Positions 22,049-32,591 of a stretch of 64,000 nt of DNA are shown here, in pieces. A program made the position numbers and the translations under genes. Each line of letters begins with the position of its first letter. Positions within the stretch are counted from its first letter, which is position 1. This DNA comes from Diplolepis rosae. Lineage: Eukaryota > Arthropoda > Insecta > Hymenoptera > Diplolepididae. The stretch spans positions 10,124,001-10,188,000 of the forward strand of contig JAPYXD010000736.1 of assembly GCA_030998225.1 (NCBI GenBank), written 5' to 3'. The notes under the pieces were generated by a model that ran no database searches, was not told where the DNA came from, and worked only from the letters and a program-made list of their open reading frames with translations.

Positions 22049-23004
22049 TAATATCTTTGTCTGATTCTATTATAAGGTTTTGTTACTCCTTTATGTCCTC
22101 CTATAGCAGATGAATGAGCTTCTTCAATTAATTGGCTTCTTTGTTCTTTTGCAGGGTATTGTGTGATTCCAATACAAATTATTATTTTAATTGTAGAATC
22201 CAAAAATGCTATTTTTAATGTGGCTAAAATTTCTTCCCACAAAACATTGTTGATATGTGGTGATTTTGCAATACTTAATGATTTAATGTTTAATTCTTCT
22301 ACCATGGAATGAAGGAAATAAATTGCTAACTTAATATCTTTAGTCGTTTCTCCTAAACTTGGCTTAAATTCATCTTCAATTGGATGTGCAAAATGGTATT
22401 GATGTCCTTTTCGTAATTCTTTAACTATTCCTTTTTGTAAATTTGTAAATTTTGGTAATTTTCCACATTTGCTCAAAAGCTTAGAGCCTACATCACGGGG
22501 TTCTCCTTTATTGCTTACAAAATACGCATAATTATCTTTTCTCATCGTCAATTGGTCGCGGCATTCAATTATATTTTTCTGTGTCTTAGGCAATCCGGGT
22601 GTTGAAGGTTGATCAGGGGGTGGCTCTGGGAGTGGCCTTTCTTCTGTGAGATCGTATTCATCAGAGTTTTCAGAATTATCTATTTCTAGTATGTCCGGTT
22701 GTTCGTTTTCGTTTTCATGTTCTACGTTTTGAAAATTTTCCTGGATTTCTTCTTCTTTTTCGCCTTCGCTTGATAAGTCAGAATTAGATTCAGAATAACT
22801 TTCTTGTATTGATTCTTCATTTTCATTTTTCGGAGAGTTTTTCTTCTTATTTATTTTTGTTTCTTGTTTAACATCAGAATCTGATTCATCTTCTGATTCC
22901 ATAAATTTACGTTTCTTATCATTTTCAGTTAATTTATTCATAACTTTACTGGGTCTACCTCTTTTTTTAATTGATTTCTGTAATTTTACATCTTGAATCT
23001 TCAT
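22049..23004 (-). pseudogene. pol linker and integrase zinc-binding region
   Basis: Minus-strand frame beginning with a strongly charged region that includes an AT-hook-like KKRGRPSK and acidic runs (SEDESDSDV), then Pro-rich PLPEPPPDQPSTPGLP, then the HHCC start (EAHSSAIGGHKGVTKPYNRI, RYYWENMKLDIQKYI). The CxxC pair expected next is gone. The frame jumps directly into sequence that in another frame encodes the entry to the catalytic core, so a deletion of a few tens of bases removed half of the zinc site. An AT-hook in this linker is unusual for the family. Confidence 0.75.
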
Positions 23005-23992
23005 TCTTATCCATATTTATATTCGTCAAATTTTTTAATTGGCTCCTTGTTTGCATAGCATAACATTTATTTTTATTTTCTAATAAAATTGGAATAGAAT
23101 CCATGACACATTTCAAAAATTGTGAAACAAATGTTTCCGAAATATTTTGTTCATTGATCAATTTATTTCAATTTCCCTCATTTTTCATTTTGTCCATTAT
23201 TATATTAATCAACCTTTTATTAATTACGTTAAATAAATCTTCTTCGTTCAATTGTTCAATAGCTTTTTCATTATCTTCATAAATTTTTCCTTTGTTCATA
23301 TCCTTAAAATCTAATTCAATACAACATTTTTCATCATTGTCATCGTCAGTTTTCAATAAATATTCTTCATTTAATAATTCTTTAATTTCTTCAGTTTCAC
23401 TTCTATCAATTTTTTCTGCATCAACATCATCATCATTATTATAGCGTTTATTATTACCAACATTTTTAATTAAAGTTTCTTCGTATGATTGTTCGATTTC
23501 TCCAAAATGTTCACAAATTTTTTGTTTTTCAATATTTTCATAATTTATACCATCATAATTTATATCATCATAATTTATATCATTATATTTTTAATTTCTT
23601 ATATCCTTATTTAAATTTCCATCATTTGTCAGTATTTGTTTGTTTCCTCATAAATAACTATAATCAGTATCTTCGTCTTTAATAGCCTTATATTTTAATC
23701 CATCATAATTTCTTCGATTATTCTTATTTTTAGATATATTCTTCTTGTTCATAAATTGCTTAGATTCCTTAAAATTATTTTCTTCAATATTTCCTTCAAT
23801 TACATCATAATCTATTTTTTCATAGCACGTAAGATTGGTTTCTGGTACCTTTTCGTGATATTTTAAATCAGATATCCATTTTGCATTTTTTTGTTTGATT
23901 AAATTTATTTCAATATTATTTTCAATATTTTCTAAATCAATAGGATTTCTGGATAAAGCATCTGCATTTACATTAGTCTTACCTGCCTTATA
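23005..23992 (-). pseudogene. pol tether between RNase H and integrase
   Basis: Several short minus-strand frames make up the tether. The upstream one opens with GKTNVNADALSRNPIDLENI, the NADALSR motif that follows RNase H in gypsy elements. The others are Asn, Lys, Glu and Asp-rich. CYAMQTRSQLKN near 23040 is the TRSQ-type motif found before integrase in this group. Frameshifts and stops divide the region. Confidence 0.65.
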
Positions 23993-25032
23993 CACTGAGA
24001 GAAATCGGCTTTGGTTCCCGTGCACATAGCACATAATTTTTTTTTGCAGTAGCTGCCTTGACCAAAAAAGTTAAGAGGAGCTACTACTTTTATAGTTATC
24101 ATGACAGTAATTTGGACTTTTTTGTGTATTCGGTTGTTGTGACCAAAGTTGATGATTAGAATGAGCTTTATACGTACCCCAACGGTTAGTACACATACAT
24201 TTTCTTTATATGTACTAGCAAGATCCTTTGGTTACTACAACCGCAGCGTTCCCTGTTACGCTAGACAAATCAAGTATAACTTTCATTTTTTATAACGAGG
24301 TAAGCCTGTCGTGACAACTATTAAATCTTGTAATAGTCACACAATTTAACGTGCACTGCACTGGAGATAAGTAGTTACTTCCAAAAAGATATGCAGCCTA
24401 AGTTGAATCCTGCCGATTCTCTTTCTCGATTCCTGGACTATATTTCAACGTGCCAATCATCATCAGGTAAATAATTCTATTATAAATATAGTTTGACAAT
24501 TCTTTCTAAATGGTAAACGAATTTCTTCGGAGACAATGCAATGCGTTCCAATGTTGCTGTCTCGTCGTATTTTGTGAAAACTATAATCTGTCAAAAAAAG
24601 TTTATGGTGATGAAAAAAGTGACAATTTTTTAACTTAATCGACGAAAGTTATCATAAATATCATTATACCGGATTATTTTTGTAGATCTTTACGGTGAAA
24701 CTTTATTTTTTCTAATCAAATTGAATTCGTATTTTGATAACTAGGAGAACCATACCTATAACCTCAAAAATAATTTTGGCTGGTCATTACTTGGTCATTT
24801 TAACTAAACTCTATGCGCGGCTTCACGATGGACTTTGGTTCCTATAACCGCAGCGCTAACGGTATTTCAAGTACCAGAATCGTGGTCTCAGTAACGTTCC
24901 TTGCAGTTGGAGTAAACACTTTTCCAAAGTATGACAGCCACTACCATGATTGTCATGACAACTTTAACATTTTTGTAAAGACGATTTTAACAAAAAAACT
25001 TTGGTTCGTGAAACCCGAAATTTCCCTCTGTG
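23993..25032. mobile_element. 1,040 bp non-autonomous TA element in pol
   Basis: The termini CACTGAGAGAAATCGG at 23993 and CACAGAGGGAAATTTCGG reading inward from 25032 form inverted repeats. TA flanks both sides. Taking the insert and one TA away leaves the codons for VIYKAGKTN in frame, joining RNase H to the NADALSR tether. Inside, an imperfect inverted pair (around 24098 and 24955, TCATGACA) and a direct pair (CTTTGGTTNCTAYAACCGCAGCG near 24226 and 24832) are visible. No transposase. The CACTGAG terminus is shared with the MITE at 32405-32591. Confidence 0.8.
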
Positions 25033-25036
25033 TATA

Positions 25037-25548
25037 TAACGTCAAAATCGTATTCTGCTAGTTTTAATTTCCACCTGGTTACTCGTGAGCAAGGGTCTTT
25101 CGAGTTCTGAAACCATACTAATGGTTTGTGATCTGTGACTAAGGTAAATTTTCGTCCATATAAATAAGGGCGAAAATATGTCACACAGTAAATAATTGCT
25201 AAGGCTTCTTTTTCGTATGTATCATATTTTCTCTCACAATCATTTAATGATCTAGAAGTATAAGCTATAGGTTTATCCTTGCCTATTTTGCCTTGAGAAA
25301 GTATTCCTCCTATAGCGAATCCTGACGCATCAGTTGTCAAAATGAAAGGTTGTGAGAAGTCTGGTCTTTGTAAAAGAGGTTCTTCACATAATTTTTCTTT
25401 TAAAAGTTCAAATGCTTTTTGTTGGTTTTCTGACCAGATAAATTTCATATCCTTCTTTAAAAGTTGGTTCAAGGGTGTTGCGATTTTAGAGAATCCATCA
25501 ATAAATCTCCTATAATAACCAGTTAGTCCTAGAAATTGTTTAATGTTT
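25037..25548 (-). pseudogene. gypsy RNase H domain
   Basis: Minus-strand frame with FILTTDASGFAIGGILSQG (first catalytic Asp), RKYDTYEKEALAIIY (catalytic Glu) and TLVTDHKPLVWF (second Asp). This is the standard Ty3/gypsy RNase H, which degrades the RNA strand during reverse transcription. It follows RT through a short connection that changes frame near 25550, and it ends at the TA insertion. Confidence 0.9.
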
Positions 25549-26839
25549 TTAGGATTTTTTGGGATTGGAAAATTTTTTTACTGCTTCTATTTTCTTAGGG
25601 TCAGGTCGTATTCCTTCCTTATCTATTATATGTCCTAAGTAAGCAACTTCTGGTCGCAAAAATTCATATTTATCTGGCTGTAATTTGAGATTTGCTGCAC
25701 TTAATCTTTCCATTAGTTTGTTAAATTTTTCTTCATGTTCTTCTAAAGAATTTGCATATAAAACAATGTCATCTAAGTAGACGAAGAATTCATTTCCTTG
25801 AAGTCCTGTTAAAACTAAATCCATTAATCGTTGAAATGTAGCTGGTGCATTTTTCAAACCAAATGGCATACGGTCAAATTCATAATGACCATAAGGGGTT
25901 GAAAAAGCTGTTTTATGAGAGTCTTCAGGGCTCATTTTTATTTGATGAAATCCGGAAGCAAGATCAAATACGGAAAAATATTGTGCAGATCCCAATGATC
26001 TAAAATATCGATTATATTTGGTAAAGGGTAAGAATCTCATTGAGTTTGCGAAAATCAAGTACCATTCGCCATTTTCTATTTCCATGTGAGTCCAATTTTT
26101 TAGGTACTATCCAAACAGGTGTATTATATGGTGATTGTGAGGGTTTAATAATTTTATTTTTAATTAGTTCATTTATTTGGCGTGAAATTTCTTCCTTATG
26201 TACTGGAGGAAATCTATATTGTTTTGAAAATATAGGTTGATCATCAGTTGTTGAAATATTATGTTGTAAGACAGTTGTTGCTCCTAATGGTTCTCCTGGT
26301 ATTTGAAATCGATCTGCATATTTTTTGATAAAATTTTCAACATGTTGTTTTTCATCTTTGTTTAAATGATCCAATCTTAATAACTCTTTAATGGAATTTT
26401 CTCGATTTTTATTTGAAATGTTGAATGATTGGTGATAATCATTTGTTTGTGGAATCTGAGTAATTAAATCATTAAAAATTTGTTGTGAAAAATTTAATTT
26501 TTCATTTCCTAAATTTAATTTCCTGTCATTCTGATTTACTGTTTTTTCATGTATTTTTAGTTCTTCAAAGTCTATTAATTCAACAGTTGGTATGGTTAAT
26601 CTTTGAGGTTGAGTATTTGTATTGAATATTTTCAGACATGCTTTATTGTTCTTATTGTAAACAATTGCATTTCCTAAATAAACTCCATTGCATAAGTGTA
26701 ATTGTGGAACAAATCCCTGTTTTTGTTCACTGTTCTTAATTCTCACATAAAAATCTGAAATTGTTCTTGCTGGTACCAATATAGTTTCTTGCATTTCAAA
26801 GGGATAAACTTCATTATTTATTTCGTTGTTTTTCCGCAT
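25549..26839 (-). pseudogene. gypsy reverse transcriptase
   Basis: Two overlapping minus-strand frames (26839-26012 and 26085-25549). The first holds the connection from protease and the early RT motifs (IKPSQSPYNTPVWIVPKK, then WRMVLDFRKLNE). The second holds SVFDLASGFHQI (first Asp), FDRMPFGLKNAPATFQ and the active site FVYLDDIV. A frameshift near 26040 divides them. The sequence matches the 17.6/297 group of insect gypsy elements closely in pattern. Confidence 0.92.
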
Positions 26840-27110
26840 AATTTATTTTTGCGTTATTGTTTCTAAAAAATTCTGTACCTAATATACCATCATGTTCTAT
26901 AGGTACTTCGTTCGGTATTATGTTGAGGGTGGTCAAGTAGCCGAAAATATTGATCGTTATTTGGCCGAGTGTAAATACAGGATGTTCATTTATACCTGTT
27001 AGTTTTAGGCATTCAAATTCGTTTATTTTCACGCTTGTTTTGACTGCTTGTTTTTTTTATTAAATTTGATCCAGCACCTGTTACTATCATCATGTATATG
27101 GGGTTTTTTA
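26814..27110 (-). pseudogene. gypsy aspartic protease, catalytic Asp missing
   Basis: The C-terminal half is clear: IPNEVPIEHDGILGTEFF is the flap-to-ILG signature of retroelement proteases. Upstream, the active-site segment reads IVTGAGSNLIK where the family has a DTGA motif; the codon before ACA is GTA (Val) instead of an Asp codon. A frame change separates the two halves. This copy would be proteolytically dead. Confidence 0.7.
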
Positions 27111-27310
27111 ATCCTTCAGCTGATAAAATTATATGAGGAATTGTATTACTTGTGCTTAAATTGACTTTTTCAGTTTTGTTTTCAATTAAATTAGGTGCAT
27201 TAAATTGTTCGTTTAAGCCCTCCTTTGTGCACCCGATCCGGGAAAGGCATTGGAGTTTTCCTGGTGATTAAATTCTTGTTTTTATGGTTGTTGTAATTGT
27301 TGATTTTTAT

Positions 27311-28819
27311 TTATTTGATTGTTGCAATTCCTAGATGTATGTCCTGGTGTATTACATAAATAGCAAATAACTTCAAAATTTTGACCTGATTCTGATTGAA
27401 ATTCCTACTTTGATTTTGAAATTGATTAAAATTTTGGCCTTGGTTGAAATTTCTATTGGAATTTCTGTTGAAATTCGGATTTTGATTAGAATTTCTATTG
27501 AAATTTGGATTTTGATTAAAATTCCGACCTTGATTATTTTGGTTAAAATTGCGATACATATTCTGGGTATTTCGATTGAAGTTTGGGTTTTGATTAAATC
27601 TGTTTCCTTGGGAAAAATTAGGGTGGGATGGGGAGCTATTTATATCTCTATAGTTGTTTCTACTACCTTGCTGATTTAGGCTTTGCACCTGGTATCTCTG
27701 TCTCCACGGCGTTCCCTGACCTTGCCTATTTCCCTGGTATTGATTATTTTGTCTAGTCAAGTTATTTCTAAACTGATCATTTTGTGAATTTTTATTTGTT
27801 AATTTCTGAACAAATTGAAAACAGGTTGCTGCTGTGTGACCTATTTTCTGACAGATTTGACATTTTATTGGTTCCTCTCGTGCTAAGTTTATTTTATTTG
27901 TTTTTGCAAAATCTCGACTATTATATGATGATTTCTCAACTTCTTGGACTAGTGAATGTTGTCTATTCCCTCTTCGCAGTTCGTTTCTAGCTGTTGAATT
28001 TCTTTCTTCTCGTATTGCTCTTTCTACTATTTCGTCAAATTTATTGGCTATTCCTATTCGTATTTCCAATTCTGGTTTTAAACCTCGGAGAAAACAATCG
28101 ATTGCGTCTCTTTCCAAGTTTCTTTCAAATTCAGCAGCTTCCTTACCATTATTATTTTGTTTATGACATTCAAGGATTTCTGCTGCTATTTCTTGTATGC
28201 GTGTTGCGTAGGATAGAACACTTTCGTTTTCCCACATATATATCCTGCCTAAATCTCCTTGTAATTGGTATACGGTTTTCGATGGTGAAAAAATTGTTTT
28301 AGCTTTGAAATAAAATCTTCTAAATTATTATAATAATTTCCTATTACACATCTTCTGGCTTCACCTGTAAGTAAGTTTGCTTCTTAATAATTGTACTAAA
28401 TTAGCTTCTGCATTGGGGACCATTTCTTTTGCTTCTTTGCAAGCTTCGATAAAAATTGTCAATGGTACCTTACTTGAGCCATCAAAGTATGGGACAATCT
28501 TTAACGCATCTCGTAGCGATACTTGTTGATTTGTAGGTAAATTCATCATTTCGATGGATTGTATTGGTAGATTATTTGGTAAATTATTCGGTGAATTATT
28601 TGGTGAATTATTTACTGAAACTTCTTTATCAGATTTCCTAGAGGTTGATAACGGGTGTGAAAATTTTAGCGAATTAAGAGCTTGTTCAATATTTGTAGAA
28701 TCGTCAAGCGCAATTTGATTGATTTTATTTGGTAAAGTTTCTTGGACTTTTTCAAATTCTAGATTTGGATTTTTAAATATTCTTGTTTGATTGAAAGATT
28801 CTGGAGTCCTATTTAGTTG
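27311..28819 (-). pseudogene. gypsy gag, main part with zinc knuckle
   Basis: Minus-strand coding in at least three frames. The capsid start is at about 28549 (SLRDALKIVPYFDGSSKVPL, a typical gypsy gag opening). A 4-base tandem TTAC near 28365 breaks the frame, and a further one-base change lies near 28290 in a T run. The frame 28237-27311 then runs through the capsid end to a CxxCxxxxHxxxxC knuckle (CQICQKIGHTAATC). A low-complexity tail of repeated NFNQNPNFNRN units follows. Gag would bind and package the element RNA. Confidence 0.85.
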
Positions 28820-29368
28820 TCATTTTGTTTCGAATGGATCTATTGATTCGTATCTTTTTTGAGGTGTGATGAGAATTTTATTATTTGAAATATCACCAAA
28901 CTGATCTGGGCATAAAGTTCTATCACACAAGGTTGAGTTTGCTGTAATGCTTTCAATTATTGATTTTTCTCTGAGTGTTATATCCCCTATGGTATCGTCA
29001 AATGAAGTGTTAATTTGTGGTGTATCGTTGTACTGATCTCCTGCAATAATTATACTATTATTGCGTTTGATAAAAGTTTTTAATTTATCAACAAAGGGAC
29101 TCTTAGAGTTTTTTGTGTCAATAATGGATTTATTTAAAGTACTAGTTTCAGCGTCAGGAATACTTCCTATGCTAATACCTAAAAGATCAGTTTGATCTAA
29201 ATTACTTGAAGATTCGGAATATTGTAAATTTCCTTCTGGAGTTTTTCGATTTGGTTTAAGTGATACTTGGGAACTTTCTTCAACTTCTTTTGCTAAACTT
29301 GGATTTTTCCTTGTTTGACTACGAGTTACAGTGTCCTTTTTACTGATATCTCGTGGCGGAATCGACAT
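28820..29368 (-). pseudogene. gypsy gag, N-terminal region before an in-frame TGA
   Basis: ATG at 29368 starts a hydrophilic frame (MSIPPRDISKKDTVTRSQTR) of 182 codons ending at TGA 28822-28820. The same frame stays open for another 90 codons and runs into the capsid start at 28549. The TGA is therefore either a nonsense mutation or a readthrough codon within one gag ORF. It is rich in Ser, Thr and Asn, with no known domain. Confidence 0.6.
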
Positions 29369-29579
29369 TGGTATTTTGCATATTAATTATTCCTAGAAAA
29401 TGGCTTGTTATTGTATTCTTACTTCGGAACAATTTTTTCTAAGTCTAAAATTCTTTAATAAATTTAACCTTATTTTTTCCTAAACTGCAAATATTTGTTA
29501 TTTTGGGTAGAAAAAATTTATTCTGCGCAAAACTGGGTTCCTCAATTTCTGTTTCACATCCTGAATCTCATGATATATC

Positions 29580-29960
29580 CAAAATTTCGATAGTTGGAAC
29601 AATACTTTCGCAAGCATTAGAAATTTTCTGATTTGTTTTGGGGTCAAGGTCTGAACTGCTGTCTCATATTTCGGTTATTGGGGATAAATTTTGGGTGGTT
29701 TTATTACTTGTTGATTCTGCCTCAGAATTTCTTAACTGAGAACTTCCTGGTTTAGATTCGGCGGAAGTTTCGTTGATTTTTCTTTTTCCATATTTATGAG
29801 AACATTTATTCGCAATAAATTTTTCTGATTTTTCTAACAATTGTTCAAAGAATTCTGAGAATTCGATATAGTTATTGATCTCTCTAATTTTGATATCTTT
29901 TGACTTAAAATTTCTTGCTCGGGGACGTTTAAAAGTATGTTTTCTTAATGGTAAAGGCAT
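29580..29960 (-). CDS. small basic ORF upstream of gag
   Basis: ATG at 29960 opens a 98-codon frame starting MPLPLRKHTFKRPRARNFKS. It continues in frame beyond a TGA at 29666-29664 to about 29580. Basic N-terminus, then an amphipathic stretch (FSEFFEQLLEKSEKFI), then a Ser/Glu-rich tail. It lies in the leader between the tandem repeats and gag. I do not recognise it; it could be an additional ORF of the element or a former gag start. Confidence 0.35.
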
Positions 29961-30069
29961 TTATTATACAGTGCTGACAAAATATGACATAAAATTTCAA
30001 ATACGAGTAACGACTCGATTTATATATATATATCACGATTATATATTTTTTTGAAAGTTAGTTACCTAA

Positions 30070-30750
30070 AAAATTCCTAATAAAAATAAATTTTATTTTG
30101 AGTATCCCCTTTTTTGTTTGTTTTATATTTGTGTAGAATAAATTTCAATCCTGAATCAAAAAATTCTAATTTGAGGATGGCTGAGCGTGTTACCGCTAGC
30201 CCTTGTTCAATATAACCCTCCTCGAGCGACTGGTTACGCTGTGAGGGATTATGTCCTCTAATAAATCTCAATCGCAGGGTTGAAATCAATTTGAAAATAA
30301 ATTTTATTTTTAATATCCTTTTTGTTTTGTGTCTGCGTTTTATAGTTGTGTAGGATAAATTTCAATCCTGAATCAAAAGAAATTCTAATTTGAGGATGGC
30401 TGAGCGTGTTACCGCTAGCCCCTGTTCAATATAACCCTCCTCGAGCGACTGGTTACGCTATGAGGGGTTAAATCCTCAAACGAATTTTTTAAATTTCAGT
30501 AATTGAATTATTTCAGATGAAATTTATTAAATTAATCCCAAATCCACTTTTGAGACTGTAATTTAAGGACGGCTGTGCGTTTTACCGCTGACCCTTGTTC
30601 GATATAATCCTCCTCGAGCGACTGGTTACGCTGTGAGGGATTATGTCCTCTAATAAATCTCAATCGCAGAGTTGAAATCAATTTGAAAATAAATTTTATT
30701 TTTAATATCCTTTTTGTTTTATGTCTGTGTTTTATAGTTGTGTATGTTTT
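30070..30750. repeat. three ~200 bp tandem repeats in the gypsy leader
   Basis: Units near 30090-30299, 30300-30485 and 30541-30748 share GAGGATGGCTGAGCGTGTTA-type sequence followed by ACCGCTAGCCC and CCTCCTCGAGCGACTGGTTA. The GC-rich core is embedded in AT-rich spacer with a shared ATCCTTTTTGTTT motif. The third unit has more substitutions. They lie in the untranslated leader between primer site and gag, the position of the insulator in Drosophila gypsy, though I see no evidence for the same protein sites. Confidence 0.75.
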
Positions 30751-30759
30751 TTTAAATAA

Positions 30760-31140
30760 AAAAAAAATTTAATAAATTTAATTTATTTTTTAAAAAAAAT
30801 TATTTTTTTTTTTTAAATTTAATCTGAAAATTTTAAATTTAATAATTAAGGGTAGTGTAACTTGTGTTGATCCTCAATATTAATATTTTTTGGACCTTAA
30901 TGTAAAAAAATAAAAATGTTCAAAAACATATTATTCTATTTAAAATTTAAATTAAAAAGAAAATTTTAATTTGTTTTTATTTTTAATTTATACGCGAGAA
31001 TACACTTTATTCACACCTGTCATATTTTGTCACACTTGTAATCTTCTTATCACTTGTCATATTTACTATTAATATAAGAGAAGGAATATTCGCTCAATTA
31101 TTTCATTAAAATCTCTCTTAATATTAATTTTATATAAAAA
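30760..31140. other. A/T homopolymer-rich leader segment
   Basis: Runs of A and T with no structure that I can interpret. Confidence 0.4.
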
Positions 31141-31184
31141 AAAAATTATCGAATTATTTAATTTTTTATAAAATTTCAATAAAT

Positions 31185-31640
31185 TATTATATTATAATTT
31201 TATTTTAATTTAATTCAATTACAGTTCAATTCAATTCAGTTTCAATTCAATTAATTTTATTTTAATTCGATTCAATTCAATGTTATCTCAATTTGATTCA
31301 ATTCAAATTTTATTTTGTTTAAATTTAATTTTAATTTAATTCAATTCCAATTTAATTCAATTCGATTTCATTTTACTTTAATTTAATTTTAATTTAATTT
31401 AATTCTAATTTGATTCAATTCAATTCAATTTATATTACTTTGATATAATTTAATTTTAATTCAATTTCAATTTTAATTTGATTTAATTTTAATTCAATTT
31501 AATTCTCATTTGACTCAATTCCATTTCATTTTACTTTGATTCAATTCAATTTTAATTTACCTTGATTCAATTTCTTTTCAATTTACTTTGATTTAATTTT
31601 AATTTAATTCTAATTTAATTCAATTCAATTTTATATAATA
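31185..31640. repeat. degenerate AATTC/AATTT short-period array
   Basis: About 450 bp composed of variants of a 5 bp unit (AATTC, AATTT) grouped into TTCAATTCAATTTAATTTTA-like longer units. It is almost free of G. It lies in the leader of the gypsy element and is a likely polymorphic, slippage-prone tract. Confidence 0.7.
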
Positions 31641-31846
31641 TTTATATTCAATTAGAGAAGGAATTTCTAAATATAAATATAATCTCTCTCTTTCTACAAT
31701 ATATTTATATATATTTAAAAAAAAAAAATTTGTACCCAAAATTTAATTATATATTTTTATTAATTAATCAAATACTTCATTAATTTTATTACTTTATTAA
31801 TTCATCAGTTTATTAATTCTTTCTCATTCAGTTAGCTTTTGTTTTT

Positions 31847-31863
31847 CCCGGGCCGATGCACCA
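31847..31863 (-). promoter_or_regulatory. tRNA-Gly-type primer binding site
   Basis: Minus strand TGGTGCATCGGCCCGGG is complementary to the 3' end of a tRNA-Gly acceptor and T-arm (...CCGATGCA plus CCA), with one extra C. It lies 17 bases inside the end of the 5' LTR, the expected position for priming minus-strand DNA synthesis. Confidence 0.7.
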
Positions 31864-31880
31864 AAATTATTAAGGGGGTA

Positions 31881-32339
31881 TGTGACGTCCTGACACTTAC
31901 CTTCCTTTAATAATATATTTTATTTTTCCCTCGTTTTAGATCGGTAAAGAAATCCAGAGGATTTCTAAACCGAAACTGGGATGAGGGTAGCTAACTAAAA
32001 TGAAACTCGAAACTTACTGAATTTACAATTATTAACCTTTATTTTGATGGGTACAAACTGAGAGAGAGACATAGAGAGAGAGATAAAAAGTTATTAAAAT
32101 TTCCTCCTGGGGTCATATATTAAAATTGGACTTACTCAAATCCAGGCTGGAACCACTGATAATCCGGAAGGGGTACACACCTTCTAATTCACTTTACGAT
32201 GCGTTGCAATTCTGACAGGTAGACCAAAATCCAAATAGGGAAACTGTGACAGGTGGGCCTTAAATCCACAAATCCATTTCGGGCTGGACTAGTGACGATC
32301 CCGAAGGGTGAGTTGAAGATGCACCTGTCAATATATACG
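31881..32339 (-). repeat. 5' LTR of the gypsy element, truncated to 459 bp
   Basis: Near-identical to 14663-15121 in direct orientation, including GAGAGAGACATAGAGAGAGA and GTGACGATCCCGAAGGGTGA. At 32340 the similarity stops abruptly although the 3' LTR continues for at least another 850 bp. The 5' end of the element was therefore lost, at integration or by later deletion. Promoter function is probably lost with it. Confidence 0.85.
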
Positions 32340-32404
32340 ATGTTTATAAGCAACATCTACGTTAATATTTGAAACTTTTTAAACTAAAACAAATAAACTC
32401 AATA

Positions 32405-32591
32405 CACTGAGGAAAAATGCTATTGAATCTATAGAATTTCTGCCAAAAGCATGTATATAATTGATTTTAAAAAATATTCTATAAGAAGCAATAAATATGC
32501 TATAAAAATTGTATAGCATATTGATTTAAATCAATGATAAACATGCTTTTAGCAGAAATGCTATAGATTTGATAATTTTTTTTTCTCAGTG
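32405..32591. mobile_element. 187 bp MITE, CACTGAG family, TA duplication
   Basis: Terminal inverted repeats of about 50 bp begin CACTGAGGAAAAATGCTA on the left and CACTGAGAAAAAAAATTATC on the right. TA is duplicated at 32403-32404 and 32592-32593. It shares its terminus with the 1,040 bp element at 23993-25032. It sits within the coding part of the SAM-domain gene fragment on the minus strand. Confidence 0.85.

Larger units (their letters stand above)
14663..32339 (-). mobile_element. Ty3/gypsy LTR retrotransposon, minus strand, nested and decayed
   Basis: Direct repeats at 14663-15121 and 31881-32339 (LTR sequence, near-identical) enclose, in minus-strand order, a tRNA-Gly primer site, a leader with tandem repeats, an upstream small ORF, gag with a zinc knuckle, protease, RT, RNase H, a long acidic linker, integrase, a dsRBD-like ORF and a polypurine tract. 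The domain order PR-RT-RH-IN is that of Ty3/gypsy, and the RT resembles the 17.6/297 group. The 5' LTR is truncated, gag and pol have stops and frameshifts, and two DNA elements are nested inside, so this copy is immobile. No target duplication can be tested because one LTR end is lost. Confidence 0.9.

Noticed and set aside
27410..28302. Plus-strand hydrophobic ORFs that look like membrane proteins
   Set aside because: They are antisense to the Asn-rich gag tail and capsid of the gypsy element (AAT/AAC codons read as Ile/Leu on the other strand).
31185..31640. Possible telomeric or satellite DNA
   Set aside because: The AATTC/AATTT unit is degenerate, only 450 bp long and lies inside the leader of the gypsy element; no TTAGG repeats are seen.
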